64,000 nucleotides of DNA from Nocardia bovistercoris (GCF_015674855.1 NZ_JADMLG010000009.1:149541-213540), one strand, 5' to 3'; counted from the first letter of the stretch, positions 51,397 through 60,352 are shown. Numbers and translations are program-made. Notes: a model not told the origin generated them from the sequence alone.

Positions 51397-52530
51397 TCAA
51401 GCATCGTCCCTGCGGACGAAATTGGGCCGGACATCGTCGTCCACCGCGTCGAAATAGCGGTGGAACGTAGGCGTGAGCCCGGACGAGATGGGCGGATTCA
51501 CCCACGACCAGTCGGTGGGACAGGTCCGCCCCGCGGCTTCCTCCCGCTCCACGTGATCGCAGAACTGTTTGGCGACGGTGTGATGGTCGACGATATGCAC
51601 CCCGGCTTCGCGGTAACTGTGCAGAACCGCGCGATTGAGCGCGATGGATGCCTGGTCGCGCCAGAGGGTGCGGGGGTGGGAGGTGTCGAGTTCCATCATG
51701 TCGGCGATGAGCGGAAGCATGTTGTAGCGGTTGGCGTCGCTGAGATTGCGCGCGCCGATCTCGGTGCCCACGTACCACCCGTTGAACGGTGCGAACGGGT
51801 AGGTGATACCGCCGATCTCCAGGTTCATGTTCGAGACCGCGGGAACCGCATGCCATTTCAATTCCAGACCCGCGAACCACTCGTATTCGGGGTGCGCGAT
51901 GTGGACTTCGCGGACCAGTTCGGGCGGCACGTCGAACCAGCGAATCGGCTCGTCGGGTGTGCTGATGAGCAGCGGCAGGATATCGAAGGGCGTGCCTGCT
52001 CCGCGCCACCCCAGTGCGCGGGCGAATTCGGTGATCGCGATGTGCGCGGCGTCTCCGGTGACGGTGCCGTCGCCGTTGCGGTATCCGGCGTAGCGGATGA
52101 GCTGCGGACTGACGATCCGATGGTCGCGTCCGTCGGCGCCGCGCGGAGGGCCGATCGTGATCACGGACTGCACCGCGCCGCCGTTGGTCGCGGTCCGCAG
52201 GTGCTGCCAGCAGGCTTCGGCCAGTTCGCGGGCCGAGCGCGCGTGTCGCATATCGAGTAATTTCAGGGAGCGCCAATGTTTTCGACCGACGCAGCGGGCG
52301 TGATTGCGCCAGGCTAGTTTCGCGCCGATCAGTATTTCCTCCGCCGTCTGCGTGTAATCACCGTGCTGTTCCAGTTGCGCGAGTGCGGCGCGGCGGCGGT
52401 GGTCGGGCAGGTGGGCGAGTTCGGGTTGCCGGAAGAATTCGTCGCATTCTCGCAGGCGACGGCGTAGGTCGGCGATCGGTTCGGCGTCGGTGGCGTTCTC
52501 GAAATGCGTAACGGGCAACACATGATTCAC
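51397..52530 (-). CDS. nos: Nitric oxide synthase oxygenase
   Basis: Bacterial NOS oxygenase domain, 377 aa, without a reductase. The heme-ligand motif WRNHARCVGR gives Cys80. The substrate-binding Glu is in MNLEIGG, followed by PFNGWYVGTEIGARNL and the C-terminal DWSWVNPPISSGLTPTFH. It would oxidise arginine to citrulline and NO with electrons from a separate reductase. The start is GTG 52530, with GGAG 6 nt upstream; ATG 52569 lacks one. NOS activity was reported from Nocardia early in the study of bacterial NOS. It lies downstream of a toxin-antitoxin pair and has a 600-bp promoter-side gap. Confidence 0.94.
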   Translation of the reverse strand: MNHVLPVTHFENATDAEPIADLRRRLRECDEFFRQPELAHLPDHRRRAALAQLEQHGDYTQTAEEILIGAKLAWRNHARCVGRKHWRSLKLLDMRHARSARELAEACWQHLRTATNGGAVQSVITIGPPRGADGRDHRIVSPQLIRYAGYRNGDGTVTGDAAHIAITEFARALGWRGAGTPFDILPLLISTPDEPIRWFDVPPELVREVHIAHPEYEWFAGLELKWHAVPAVSNMNLEIGGITYPFAPFNGWYVGTEIGARNLSDANRYNMLPLIADMMELDTSHPRTLWRDQASIALNRAVLHSYREAGVHIVDHHTVAKQFCDHVEREEAAGRTCPTDWSWVNPPISSGLTPTFHRYFDAVDDDVRPNFVRRDDA

Positions 52531-53152
52531 GGTTTTCTCCGGTCGTGCATCGGTACTGCGGCCGAACATGTGATGTATTGCGGATGGTTCACCCGCGACG
52601 CGTGCACGCGGGCGGCGGATGCGAGGTCGGCGCCGCCGCGATGCCATCCGGTTGCCCGTGCGTGGCCGGACGGGCGTTCGATAACGCGGGCGTGCAGCGT
52701 GAATCCCTTCTTGTGCAAGTGATTACGGCACTTCGACCTCGATGCATCGCAGAGCGGTACGCGGTCATTGGCTTCCGATCGACGCACGAATTGGCCCGAA
52801 CAGCAGAGTAGACGCGGTGTGCTGGTCATGTGCCCGGAATGGTGGATTCCGTGTACATTTCGCATCCGAACCATTCGAGGACCGGTCGGTTTTATTGATA
52901 GGTGGCGCTCCGGTGTCACGGTTCTCAGTGGAAACCGTTCTGTTGTATTGCGGACTGTCCGATCGGGGGAAACCGTCCGTGAGTGCGCTCTCGCGCGCGA
53001 TCTTCGACCCGCGAGTCTGGAAGTTAGCTAGATAGGTGAAGTAAAGGTCCGGGTCCGGCCGAATAACAGTGCGCGGACCATACTCTCACCGGGGTTGACG
53101 AAACGCTCCGCGCAAGCGAAATCTGTCGGTGCCGGTCCGTATCCTTGGCGTC
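52531..53152. other. Long intergenic region between nos and mycoloyltransferase
   Basis: No convincing gene; the open frames here lack ribosome binding sites and protein-like composition. GC content is visibly lower than in flanking genes. An 11-bp direct repeat TGTATTGCGGA occurs at 52574 and 52944. TATCCT (53140-53145) lies 7 nt before the ATG of the next gene. Confidence 0.4.
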
Positions 53153-54229
53153 ATGAAGAGCGTGCTGTTTCGGCGGGATGCGCGACATCGGTTCGGAATC
53201 GCGGCGGTGCTGGCCGTGCTGGTCATGGGCGCCGTGCTCGTCATGGGCGCTGTCGGGTCGCCCGCCTCGGCCGAACCGAATATTCCGGGGACCGGTTCAT
53301 CGGGCGCCCCGCTGCTCGGCGAACCCACCACCGAACGCGCGCCGAATCCGGCGATCGAACGCGTCGAACCGATCAACGACCGGTGGCTGCGGGTGTTCGT
53401 GCAGTCACCCGCGATGAGCCGCACCGTCGAAGTGCAGGTCCTGCTGCCCCGCGATCAGAGCCGCAGCCGCCCCACCGTCTACATGCTCGACGGTCGCAGC
53501 GCCGAACGCGACGGCAACAACTGGATCGTCCAGGGCCGCGCCGACCGGTTCTTCGAGGACAAGGACGTCAACGTCGTCCTCACCGTCGGCGGCCCGGCCA
53601 GCTTCTACACCGACTGGCTCAATCCCGACCCGGTCCTCGGCACCAACAAATGGGAAACCTTCCTCACCGCCGAACTGCCGCCGCTCATCGACGCGCGCTT
53701 CGACGGCAACGGCCGCAACGCCATCATGGGCGTCTCCATGGGCGCGGAAGCGGCCATGATGCTCGCGGTGCGCCGCCCCACCCTCTACGCCGCGGTCGCC
53801 GCGCACAGCGGCTGCTACTCCGTCGGCACCGAGCCGGGCCAAGCCCAAGCCCGCGCGATCGTCGCCACCTACTTCGGGCAACCCGACAATATGTTCGGCA
53901 GACCGGACAATCCCGAATGGCTCGCCCACGATGTGATCCAGCACGCCGAGGCGCTGCGCGGCAAAGCCATCTACCTGTCCACGGGCAACGGCATGCCGGG
54001 CCGATACGAGACACCCGACACCCCGAACCTCCCGACCGTCCTCGCCTTCGGCGGCCCGCTCGAAGCGGGCGCGGCCATGTGCGCGCGCAAACTGGTCGAC
54101 CGGCTGGGCAGCCTCGACATCCCGGTCACCGCCAACTTCCGTGCGAACGGCATCCACGCCTGGCGGTACTGGGCCGACGAACTCGGGCTCTCGTGGCCGA
54201 CCGTCGCAGGCCCGCTCGGCGTGCGCTAG
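53153..54229 (+). CDS. Secreted mycoloyltransferase, antigen 85-type esterase
   Basis: 358 aa with a signal peptide (cleavage near SPASA). The alpha/beta hydrolase core matches antigen 85: ASFYTDWLNPDP, NKWETFLTAELPPLID, nucleophile Ser195 in GVSMGA and a C-terminal IHAWRYWADEL carrying the His. It transfers mycolates between trehalose and arabinogalactan outside the membrane. The start is ATG 53153, with a TATCCT box 7 nt upstream. The signal region contains a duplicated VLVMGAV. It overlaps the convergent aminotransferase gene by CTAG. Confidence 0.93.
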   Translation: MKSVLFRRDARHRFGIAAVLAVLVMGAVLVMGAVGSPASAEPNIPGTGSSGAPLLGEPTTERAPNPAIERVEPINDRWLRVFVQSPAMSRTVEVQVLLPRDQSRSRPTVYMLDGRSAERDGNNWIVQGRADRFFEDKDVNVVLTVGGPASFYTDWLNPDPVLGTNKWETFLTAELPPLIDARFDGNGRNAIMGVSMGAEAAMMLAVRRPTLYAAVAAHSGCYSVGTEPGQAQARAIVATYFGQPDNMFGRPDNPEWLAHDVIQHAEALRGKAIYLSTGNGMPGRYETPDTPNLPTVLAFGGPLEAGAAMCARKLVDRLGSLDIPVTANFRANGIHAWRYWADELGLSWPTVAGPLGVR

Positions 54230-55302
54230 GCGAATCGCGCGCGGACCGCCGGATCGGTGGCGAACGCGAGGAACAGATCGTTCTCGTGCGGGTCGCCGAC
54301 GGTCACCCGCACCCCGTCGACTCCGTAGGGGCGAACCAGCACCCCGGCCGCCGCCGACGCCTCACCGAATTCGGCGCTGCGCGCACCCAGCGGCAGCCAC
54401 ACGAAATTGGTCTCACTCGGCGGCAGTCGATATCCGGCGTTCAGCAGCGCCTCCCGCACCCGCTCGCGTTCGACGACGAGGGCGTGTGTGCGGTCGAGCA
54501 GTTCGTGCCGCGCCTCCAGCGACGCGATGGCGGCCGCCTGCGCGACCCGGTTGACACTGAACGGGATGTGCACTTTCAGCAGCGCGGTGATGACCTCGGG
54601 GTCGCCGACCGCGTACCCGACCCGCAGCCCCGCCAGCCCGTACGCCTTCGAGAAGGTGCGTAACACGAGCACATTCGGCCGGTCGCGCCCGATCTCGACA
54701 CCGTCGGGACGGTCCTCGGGGGTCAGCCGAAGATATTCGTAGTACGCCTCGTCCAGCACGACCAGCACGTGCGACGGCACGCGGTCGAGAAACCGGATGA
54801 TCGCTTCGCGACCCACCGCTGTACCGGTCGGATTGTTCGGATTGCACACGAACACCAACTTGGTGCGCTCGGTGACCGCCGCCGCCATCGCGTCCAGATC
54901 GTGTACGGCCCCGTCGTCCAACGGCACCGGCACCGCCGTGGCGTTCCCGACCTGGGTGACGATCGGATACGCCTCGAACGAACGCCAGGCGAACACCACC
55001 TCGTCGGTGGGCGCGTCGCAGGTGATCTGCACGAGTTCCTGCAGCAGCGCGACGCTGCCGCAGCCCACCGCCACATTCGCCACCGTGACACCGAGGAAAT
55101 CCGCCAGCGCCGCCCGCAACTCCCCGGACTGGTTGTCCGGATACCGATGAGCCAGTTCGGCCGCTTCGCCGATCGCTTTCGCGGCCGACGGCAGCGGCGG
55201 CATGGTGGTCTCGTTGCTGGCGAGCTTGACCGCTCCGGGATTGCTGCGGCCGGGGGTGTACGCCGGAATCGAGGCGAGATCCGGCCGGATGTGCGGTGTC
55301 AC
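54226..55302 (-). CDS. pat: Aromatic/histidinol-phosphate aminotransferase (Pat type)
   Basis: Class I/II PLP aminotransferase of 358 aa. It has KLASNETTMPPLPSA, GCGSVALLQEL, NPNNPTGTAVG, DEAYYEYLR and FSKAYGLAGLRVGYAVG with the PLP Lys. The length and the short N-terminus starting TPHIRPDLASIPAYTPG fit the mycobacterial aromatic aminotransferase Pat (Rv3772), rather than HisC1 of the his operon; no other his gene is near. The start is GTG 55302, with GGAGGGGT just upstream. Confidence 0.88.
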   Translation of the reverse strand: MTPHIRPDLASIPAYTPGRSNPGAVKLASNETTMPPLPSAAKAIGEAAELAHRYPDNQSGELRAALADFLGVTVANVAVGCGSVALLQELVQITCDAPTDEVVFAWRSFEAYPIVTQVGNATAVPVPLDDGAVHDLDAMAAAVTERTKLVFVCNPNNPTGTAVGREAIIRFLDRVPSHVLVVLDEAYYEYLRLTPEDRPDGVEIGRDRPNVLVLRTFSKAYGLAGLRVGYAVGDPEVITALLKVHIPFSVNRVAQAAAIASLEARHELLDRTHALVVERERVREALLNAGYRLPPSETNFVWLPLGARSAEFGEASAAAGVLVRPYGVDGVRVTVGDPHENDLFLAFATDPAVRARFA

Positions 55303-55470
55303 CCCTCCACATTAGGCGTCGAACCTATACCGGTTCCCCCTCGGGTACGGGCAGACCGCAACCTCATCGAATATGCGTCGAATCGGGCACGTCACCGTAA
55401 ATTTCTGCGAATAACGGCCGTCCACGTGCAATTTCTCGCGAAGTTCGGACTATCGCCCTACTCTGGTTTC

Positions 55471-56178
55471 ATGTCGGGCGTTTATGACGATATCGCCCCG
55501 CTACGCGGTGGCGACGATGATGCACAACCCTGCGCAGCCGACGCGCGGGTACCCATCACCGTGGTCGAACCGGAGGGCAACGCGCGCGGCGGGATCGTGG
55601 TCCTGCACGAATCGCGCGAGTTCACCGGATCACTTCTCGACCTCATGAAAGCGCTCGCCGACGAAGGCTGGACAGCGGTCGCCCCCGACCTGTTCCACCG
55701 CATCAACGGCGACCCGGCGCGCGAAGTGTTCGGCGAGGAACTCTTCGCCGACTTCGACGCCTGCTTCGACTGGCTCACCCACCACGGCGTGTTCCCCGAC
55801 TGCATCGGCGTCCTCGGATTCGACCACGCCGGCACCGCGGCCTTCCTCGTCGCCACCAACCGCCCCGTCGGCGCCGCCGTGAGCGTCTCCGCCCCCGGCA
55901 TCGTCGAACCACTCACCTCCGAAGCCGAAGCCATGGTCCAGGTCGCCCCCGACCTGCAGGCCCCCTGGCTCGGCCTCTACGGCTCCGACGACCCCGACAC
56001 CCCCGCCGACGACATCGACAAACTCCGCGACGCCACCTCCCGCGCCGCCGTCGCCAGCCTCGTCGTGAGCTACCCCGGCCTGCGCCGCCGAACCGACCGC
56101 CCCACCGACACCGAAGACCTCGTAGGCATCGACTCCCAAACCCGCATCTTCGACTGGTTCGACAGCAACTTACGCTGA
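55471..56178 (+). CDS. Dienelactone hydrolase-like protein with degenerate active site
   Basis: 235-aa alpha/beta hydrolase related to carboxymethylenebutenolidase. GGIVVLHESREFTGSLLDLMKALADEGWTAVAPDLFHR and GVLGFDHAGTAAFLVA align with the family. The nucleophile Cys/Ser is replaced by Asp118 (GFDHAG instead of GFCxGG). The final YPG-x-x-H motif reads YPGLRRRT, so the catalytic His is also missing, while GSDDPDTP keeps the acid. It is probably not a normal hydrolase. The start is ATG 55471, with TACTCT 6 nt upstream, a leaderless-type start. Confidence 0.82.
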   Translation: MSGVYDDIAPLRGGDDDAQPCAADARVPITVVEPEGNARGGIVVLHESREFTGSLLDLMKALADEGWTAVAPDLFHRINGDPAREVFGEELFADFDACFDWLTHHGVFPDCIGVLGFDHAGTAAFLVATNRPVGAAVSVSAPGIVEPLTSEAEAMVQVAPDLQAPWLGLYGSDDPDTPADDIDKLRDATSRAAVASLVVSYPGLRRRTDRPTDTEDLVGIDSQTRIFDWFDSNLR

Positions 56179-56270
56179 TTAACCAGGCGTTTTGTTACTT
56201 CACACCAGGCTCATGTAATCTTCATGCTCGGCGGTTCGAAAGGACCGGTGCCCTCGAAGAGAAGGCTCCA

Positions 56271-56360
56271 GGAGGCGTGCCAGAGCGGCCGAATGGGACT
56301 CACTGCTAATGAGTTGTCCCTTCACGGGGACCGGAGGTTCAAATCCTCTCGCCTCCGCCA
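56271..56360 (+). tRNA. tRNA-Ser (anticodon GCU)
   Basis: Acceptor GGAGGCG/CGCCTCC, anticodon stem ACTCA/TGAGT with loop CTGCTAA (GCT), long variable arm, and CCA encoded at 56358-56360. Confidence 0.97.
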
Positions 56361-56394
56361 CCCGAACCCTCGGGTAACAACTGAACACACGCAT

Positions 56395-56470
56395 GCGCCC
56401 GTAGCTCAACGGATAGAGCATCTGACTACGGATCAGAAGGTTAGGGGTTCGAATCCCTTCGGGCGCACCA
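56395..56470 (+). tRNA. tRNA-Arg (anticodon ACG)
   Basis: A 76-nt cloverleaf: acceptor GCGCCCG/CGGGCGC, D-arm with CTCAACGGATAGAG, anticodon stem TCTGA/TCAGA with loop CTACGGA (ACG, read as ICG), T-loop GGTTCGAAT, CCA encoded. It lies 34 nt after tRNA-Ser, probably co-transcribed. Confidence 0.98.
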
Positions 56471-56471
56471 C

Positions 56472-56511
56472 AATTCGCCTCCCATCGGGTACACCCGATG
56501 GGAGGCGAATT
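56472..56511. terminator. Terminator after tRNA-Ser/tRNA-Arg
   Basis: Perfect 18-bp stem (56472-56489 with 56494-56511) and a TACA loop, starting 2 nt after the tRNA-Arg CCA. It may also stop transcription from the minus-strand gene ending at 56626. Confidence 0.9.
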
Positions 56512-56625
56512 CGCTTCTCGAAGTATTGGGCTTCGTCCGCGGAGCGGTCGAGAAACCTGGTCTCGGGTTCGGTTGGGATATAGATCGGTGACAGCGTCAG
56601 GGTCTGCCCATCGGCGCGGGCTGTG

Positions 56626-57450
56626 TCAACGACGGACCCAGCCGCGTGCGGTGTCGGCCAGGTTCCACCACGAAACAAATCGCGGATCTTCCGATTCCAG
56701 TCGCCATCCCTCGGTCAACGCGTCGAAGAACGCGTCGTCGCCGGTCCTCCCGCCCTTCGGTTCGCCGATGTAGACCAGCCGTTCACCGTTGAATGCCGTC
56801 AGTGCTTCGGAGGCCATTGTGTTTCCCCAGCCGGGGGGCCAGCACAGAAATAGAACTTCCTGGCCGTCGCTTGATCGCGCGGCGTATTCTCTCGGCCCGC
56901 CGATTCGGTGCCATACGTCCGGCTGGCCTGCTGTGTGGAGAAACGAGATGTTGTCGGTGGTGTCGGGTGGTTGTGAGTCGTATGCCTCGACGGTCAGCCC
57001 GGCTTCGGTCAGTTGCGCCGCCCAGTATCCGCGACCGGCGCCCGCTTCGATCACCGTCAGCCCGGCGCAGAATTCGGCCATCCACTGAATTGTCTCTGGG
57101 GACGGCACCGCGTAGGCGAATGCCGACTGCAGGATTGTCTGCGCGAATCCGAGGCGGGCGCTTCCTTTCTCCCGGCCGCCGTCTACGGTCCTTCGCCCCG
57201 CGCGGACGGAAACCGAGGGTGCGACGATGTCCCAGTAGGGATTCGAGCTGTGCTCCCGACCTCCGGTCATGTAGTGCACGAGTCGGATATCGAAGGCTCG
57301 GTCCGCGCGGTCGTCTCCGGTCCCGGCGAGCAACGGTGTCGCGTCGAGGTACTCCAGCACCTTCGGGTACTGGGCTCGAAGGCGTTGTTCGTCATCGAGC
57401 AGTGCGACCAGTTCCTCGTGACGTGCTGCCGTCAGCGCAAGCTCAGCCAT
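56626..57450 (-). CDS. Putative SAM-dependent methyltransferase-like protein
   Basis: 274 aa. The centre has a Rossmann-type motif I, LTVIEAGAGRGYWAAQLTEAGLTVEAYDSQPPD, with motif II acidic residues. Later LFLCWPPGWGNTMASEALTAFNGERLVYIGEPKGG resembles the class I methyltransferase beta 4-5 region, with CWPPG in place of a DPP motif. The N-terminal 100 residues are helical and unassigned. The substrate is unknown. The start is ATG 57450 (MAELALTAARHEELV). It reads towards the tRNA terminator. Confidence 0.75.
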   Translation of the reverse strand: MAELALTAARHEELVALLDDEQRLRAQYPKVLEYLDATPLLAGTGDDRADRAFDIRLVHYMTGGREHSSNPYWDIVAPSVSVRAGRRTVDGGREKGSARLGFAQTILQSAFAYAVPSPETIQWMAEFCAGLTVIEAGAGRGYWAAQLTEAGLTVEAYDSQPPDTTDNISFLHTAGQPDVWHRIGGPREYAARSSDGQEVLFLCWPPGWGNTMASEALTAFNGERLVYIGEPKGGRTGDDAFFDALTEGWRLESEDPRFVSWWNLADTARGWVRR

Positions 57451-57570
57451 CCATCAATTCTCGCCTGCACCAGCTAGATTCGTGAACCATTCGATGGAAG
57501 GCGTATTCCTTGCGAACGCCTGCGGCAAAAGGCCGTCGGTAGTCGGAAGCGGATGTTGGTTTCGGTACCC

Positions 57571-57990
57571 CTATGCGTGGTTCGAATCGGTTCGGGGTTG
57601 TTCGAGGACCACGGCGTCGGCTTCGATCTCCACCAACAGTGTCGGTGTGATGAATCCGCTGACCTGGTACATCGATGCGGCGGGACGGATTTCGCCGAAT
57701 ACCTCCCGGTGGGCTTCGGCGATTTCGGGCCACCGGGTGATGTCGGTGACGAAGATCCTGGTGCGGATCACGTCGGTGAGTGCGGCTCCGGCTTCGGCCA
57801 GTGCCGCGGCGATGCGGCGCAGCGCTTCGCGGGTCTGCGCGCCGATATCGTCGCCGCCGACCGCGGTGCCGCCCGGTGCGGCGGCTGTGGTGCCGCTGAC
57901 CGCGATGATGTCACCGATGCGGACGGCGCGCGAATATCCGACGACGGCTTCGAACTCGGATTCGGAGGCGATGTTCACGCGAGAGACCAT
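57571..57990 (-). CDS. RidA/YjgF family protein
   Basis: 139-aa trimeric enamine/imine deaminase family member. It has GDIIAVSGTTAAAPGG, TREALRRIAAALAEAGAALTDVIRTRIFVTDITRWPEIAEAHREVFG with the conserved Arg of the active site, and LLVEIEADAVV with the Glu. Likely role: removal of reactive 2-aminoacrylate-type intermediates. It is divergent from the phytase-like lipoprotein gene, 81 nt apart. Confidence 0.9.
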   Translation of the reverse strand: MVSRVNIASESEFEAVVGYSRAVRIGDIIAVSGTTAAAPGGTAVGGDDIGAQTREALRRIAAALAEAGAALTDVIRTRIFVTDITRWPEIAEAHREVFGEIRPAASMYQVSGFITPTLLVEIEADAVVLEQPRTDSNHA

Positions 57991-58071
57991 GGGGTGAGGA
58001 TGGCAGGTTCGATCGCCATTCGTTCACTTGTTTTTCGGCTCACCGTCGAACGCGCACGATAGGCAGGTTCG

Positions 58072-59655
58072 GTGATAGCACCTTCCGGTACTCGAATCGT
58101 TCTGTCCGCCGCGGTGTTGTGCGCGGGCGTGCTCGCGACGGCCTGCGGGGGCTCGGACGCGGATTTCACGGTGGCGAAGGATCAGTCGCTGGTGCTGACC
58201 ATGGACGAGCTGACGTCCCGGTCCGGTGCGAGCGCGGTGTTGAATGTCTCCCGCGAGCCGGAGCACGGCAACCTCACCAGGCGACCGGACGGCTCGTTCG
58301 AATATCGCCCGAGTTCCGGCTTCGCGGGCACCGATCAGTTCACGGTCACCACCTCGGACGCGGTTCGCCTGTTCACCACCGATATTCCGGTGCTCGGGGT
58401 ATTCGGCGGGACCACGGTGCAGGGCAGTGGTTTCGGTTCGGCGTTGACGCCGGTGCCGGGCAGCGCGAACGAGTTCTACGGGTTGACCGATCGCGGCCCG
58501 AATGTGGATGGTCCGAACAAGAACGAGAAACTGGCGCCGGTGGCGGATTATGTGCCGAAGATCGGCAGGTTCAGGCTGGAGGGCACGCGCGCGGTGCTGG
58601 TGTCCACCATCGATCTGCGGGATAAGCGCGGGGTGCCGTTCAACGGTCAGGTGGATGTATCCGCGAGTACCGGTGAGACCATTCGTGACTTGGCAGGCGC
58701 GGTCCTGCCCGCCACCGATCACGGTATCGATCCGGAGGGTCTGGTGGCACTGCCCGACGGCACGTTCTGGATTTCCGACGAATACGGCCCGTTCCTTGTG
58801 CATTTCGACGCGAAGGGCACCGAGATCGAGCGGTTGGCGCCGGGGAAGGGGCTGCCCGACGAACTCGCGCTGCGCACTCCGAATCAGGGGATGGAGGGGC
58901 TGACCAGCACACCGGACGGCCGCACGCTGGTCGGTGTCGTGCAGAGCGGTCTGAACACGCCGGGGCTTGCGGGGGCCGCGAAGGATGTCCCGATGACGCG
59001 CATCGTCACCGTCGATCTGGCGTCGAAGCAGACGAAGGAGTTCGTCTACCCGCTGGAGAATCCGAAGCAGACGAAGGTCGCGGTGTCGGAGATCACCGCG
59101 TTGAGTGCCACCACGTTCTTGGTCGACGAGCGTGACGGCAATCTCGCTCCGGATTCGAACAAGAAGATCTGGACGATCGACATCTCGGGCGCGACCGATG
59201 TCGGTCCGGCGGCGGCGAACTACGACCCGGCGCGCGGCGGCCTGCTGGTGGACGGGAAGCCGCTGGAGACGCTGGTCGGCGGGGTGTCGACCGCCGACGG
59301 TGTCGAGGCGTTGCGGCGGGCCGGGATCACGCCGGTCGCGAAGACCTCGAATTTGGACTTGACCGGCCTGGTCGACGATCTCAATGCCGACGGGGATTCC
59401 GCCAACGCGAACGGCAAATTCTTCGGCCACGACAAGATCGAGGGCATCGCGACGCTGGACGGCGGCAAAACTCTCTATATCGCGAACGACAGCGATTTCG
59501 GTCTGGCGGGCAGTACCGGTGACCGGCCGCCGTTCGGGTTGAAACCGAAGACCTTGCCGGACGGCCGCCAAGACACCGGTGAAATCCTGATGGTCGACAC
59601 CGCGAGACTGCCCGCGAAACCGGGCGGCTACACGGTGCGGATCAAGGTCGGCTGA
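58072..59655 (+). CDS. Lipoprotein with cadherin-like repeat and esterase-like phytase domain
   Basis: 527 aa. The signal peptide ends in the lipobox LATAC, giving an acylated Cys near residue 25, so it is anchored outside the membrane. An Ig/cadherin-like segment (EPEHGNLTRRPDGSFEYRPSSGFAGTDQFTV) comes first. A beta-propeller-like esterase/phytase domain (PF13449 type) follows: YGLTDRGPNVDGPN, GIDPEGLVALPDGTFWISDEYGPFLVHFD, KIEGIATLDGGKTLYIANDSDFG. Such proteins may hydrolyse phosphoesters extracellularly. The start is GTG 58072, with TAGGCA 6 nt upstream. The 3' end overlaps the convergent gene by 14 nt. Confidence 0.87.
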   Translation: MIAPSGTRIVLSAAVLCAGVLATACGGSDADFTVAKDQSLVLTMDELTSRSGASAVLNVSREPEHGNLTRRPDGSFEYRPSSGFAGTDQFTVTTSDAVRLFTTDIPVLGVFGGTTVQGSGFGSALTPVPGSANEFYGLTDRGPNVDGPNKNEKLAPVADYVPKIGRFRLEGTRAVLVSTIDLRDKRGVPFNGQVDVSASTGETIRDLAGAVLPATDHGIDPEGLVALPDGTFWISDEYGPFLVHFDAKGTEIERLAPGKGLPDELALRTPNQGMEGLTSTPDGRTLVGVVQSGLNTPGLAGAAKDVPMTRIVTVDLASKQTKEFVYPLENPKQTKVAVSEITALSATTFLVDERDGNLAPDSNKKIWTIDISGATDVGPAAANYDPARGGLLVDGKPLETLVGGVSTADGVEALRRAGITPVAKTSNLDLTGLVDDLNADGDSANANGKFFGHDKIEGIATLDGGKTLYIANDSDFGLAGSTGDRPPFGLKPKTLPDGRQDTGEILMVDTARLPAKPGGYTVRIKVG

Positions 59656-60352
59656 CCGGCTCGATCCATTCGCGTCCTTCCAGCACCACGGCGGCCGCGA
59701 GGGTGATCAGCCACAGCGACATCGACCCGACCTGAACGCGTTGCGCGATGCCGAGCGCGTGCGCGCCGGACATGTTGTCGGCGACCAGCATCCAGACGGT
59801 CGCGGACGCGCCGATCACCAGGAACGCCACGCCTGCCTCGCGCAGGATTCGCCAGCGGTGGTAGCGGTAGGCGGCGAGGCTGAACGCGAAGACCGCGACG
59901 GCGATGGCGGTGACGGCGAGGGTGCTGGTCAGGGCGTGCGGCTGGTGCAGTTGCGGGAACAGTTCGCTGCCGCCTGTACCGCATCCTGCCTCGCCCGGGG
60001 TGCAGTCGTGCAGCGGCAACAGTACGTCGGCGATGGTGGCGGCGCCGAAGCAGAGCAACGCGATCCAACCGACGGTGGTGAGCGGGCGGCGTGGGAACAG
60101 CAGCAGCCCGCCGAGTGCTGCGGGGATCAGCAGTGCGCCGACGATTTTGTCGGCGGTCGCGAATATCTCGCGGTATGGCTTTCCTTCGGCGTCGAGTTCG
60201 CTGAGGAAGGCGTTGACCGAGTCCACATCGATGGGCAGGGCGAATTCGAGGATCCAGGACGAATAACAGAGTCCGGCCAGTGCGATCGCGGCGGCTATTG
60301 CCAGCGACACGCGTCGTTTACGCCGTTCAGCGATTTCTTGGCTACCGGTCAC
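59642..60352 (-). CDS. DUF998 family membrane protein
   Basis: 236 aa from GTG 60352, with seven or so hydrophobic helices. After the first helix comes a roughly 50-residue outer loop (DVDSVNAFLSELDAEGKPYREIFATADKIVG). The later loop PLHDCTPGEAGCGTGGSELFPQLHQPHALTSTLAV is typical of DUF998, including its two Cys. No function is established for the family. The longer frame upstream of 60352 is not convincingly coding. It overlaps the phytase-like gene tail to tail. Confidence 0.8.
   Translation of the reverse strand: MTGSQEIAERRKRRVSLAIAAAIALAGLCYSSWILEFALPIDVDSVNAFLSELDAEGKPYREIFATADKIVGALLIPAALGGLLLFPRRPLTTVGWIALLCFGAATIADVLLPLHDCTPGEAGCGTGGSELFPQLHQPHALTSTLAVTAIAVAVFAFSLAAYRYHRWRILREAGVAFLVIGASATVWMLVADNMSGAHALGIAQRVQVGSMSLWLITLAAAVVLEGREWIEPVSRP

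Noticed and set aside
52742..53035. Overlapping short frames upstream of the mycoloyltransferase
   Set aside because: Unusual amino acid composition, no ribosome binding site and lower GC at third positions than real genes nearby.
50052..56470. Possible attachment-site duplication between the two tRNA-Ser genes
   Set aside because: Their 3' ends share only normal T-arm similarity, and no integrase is present.
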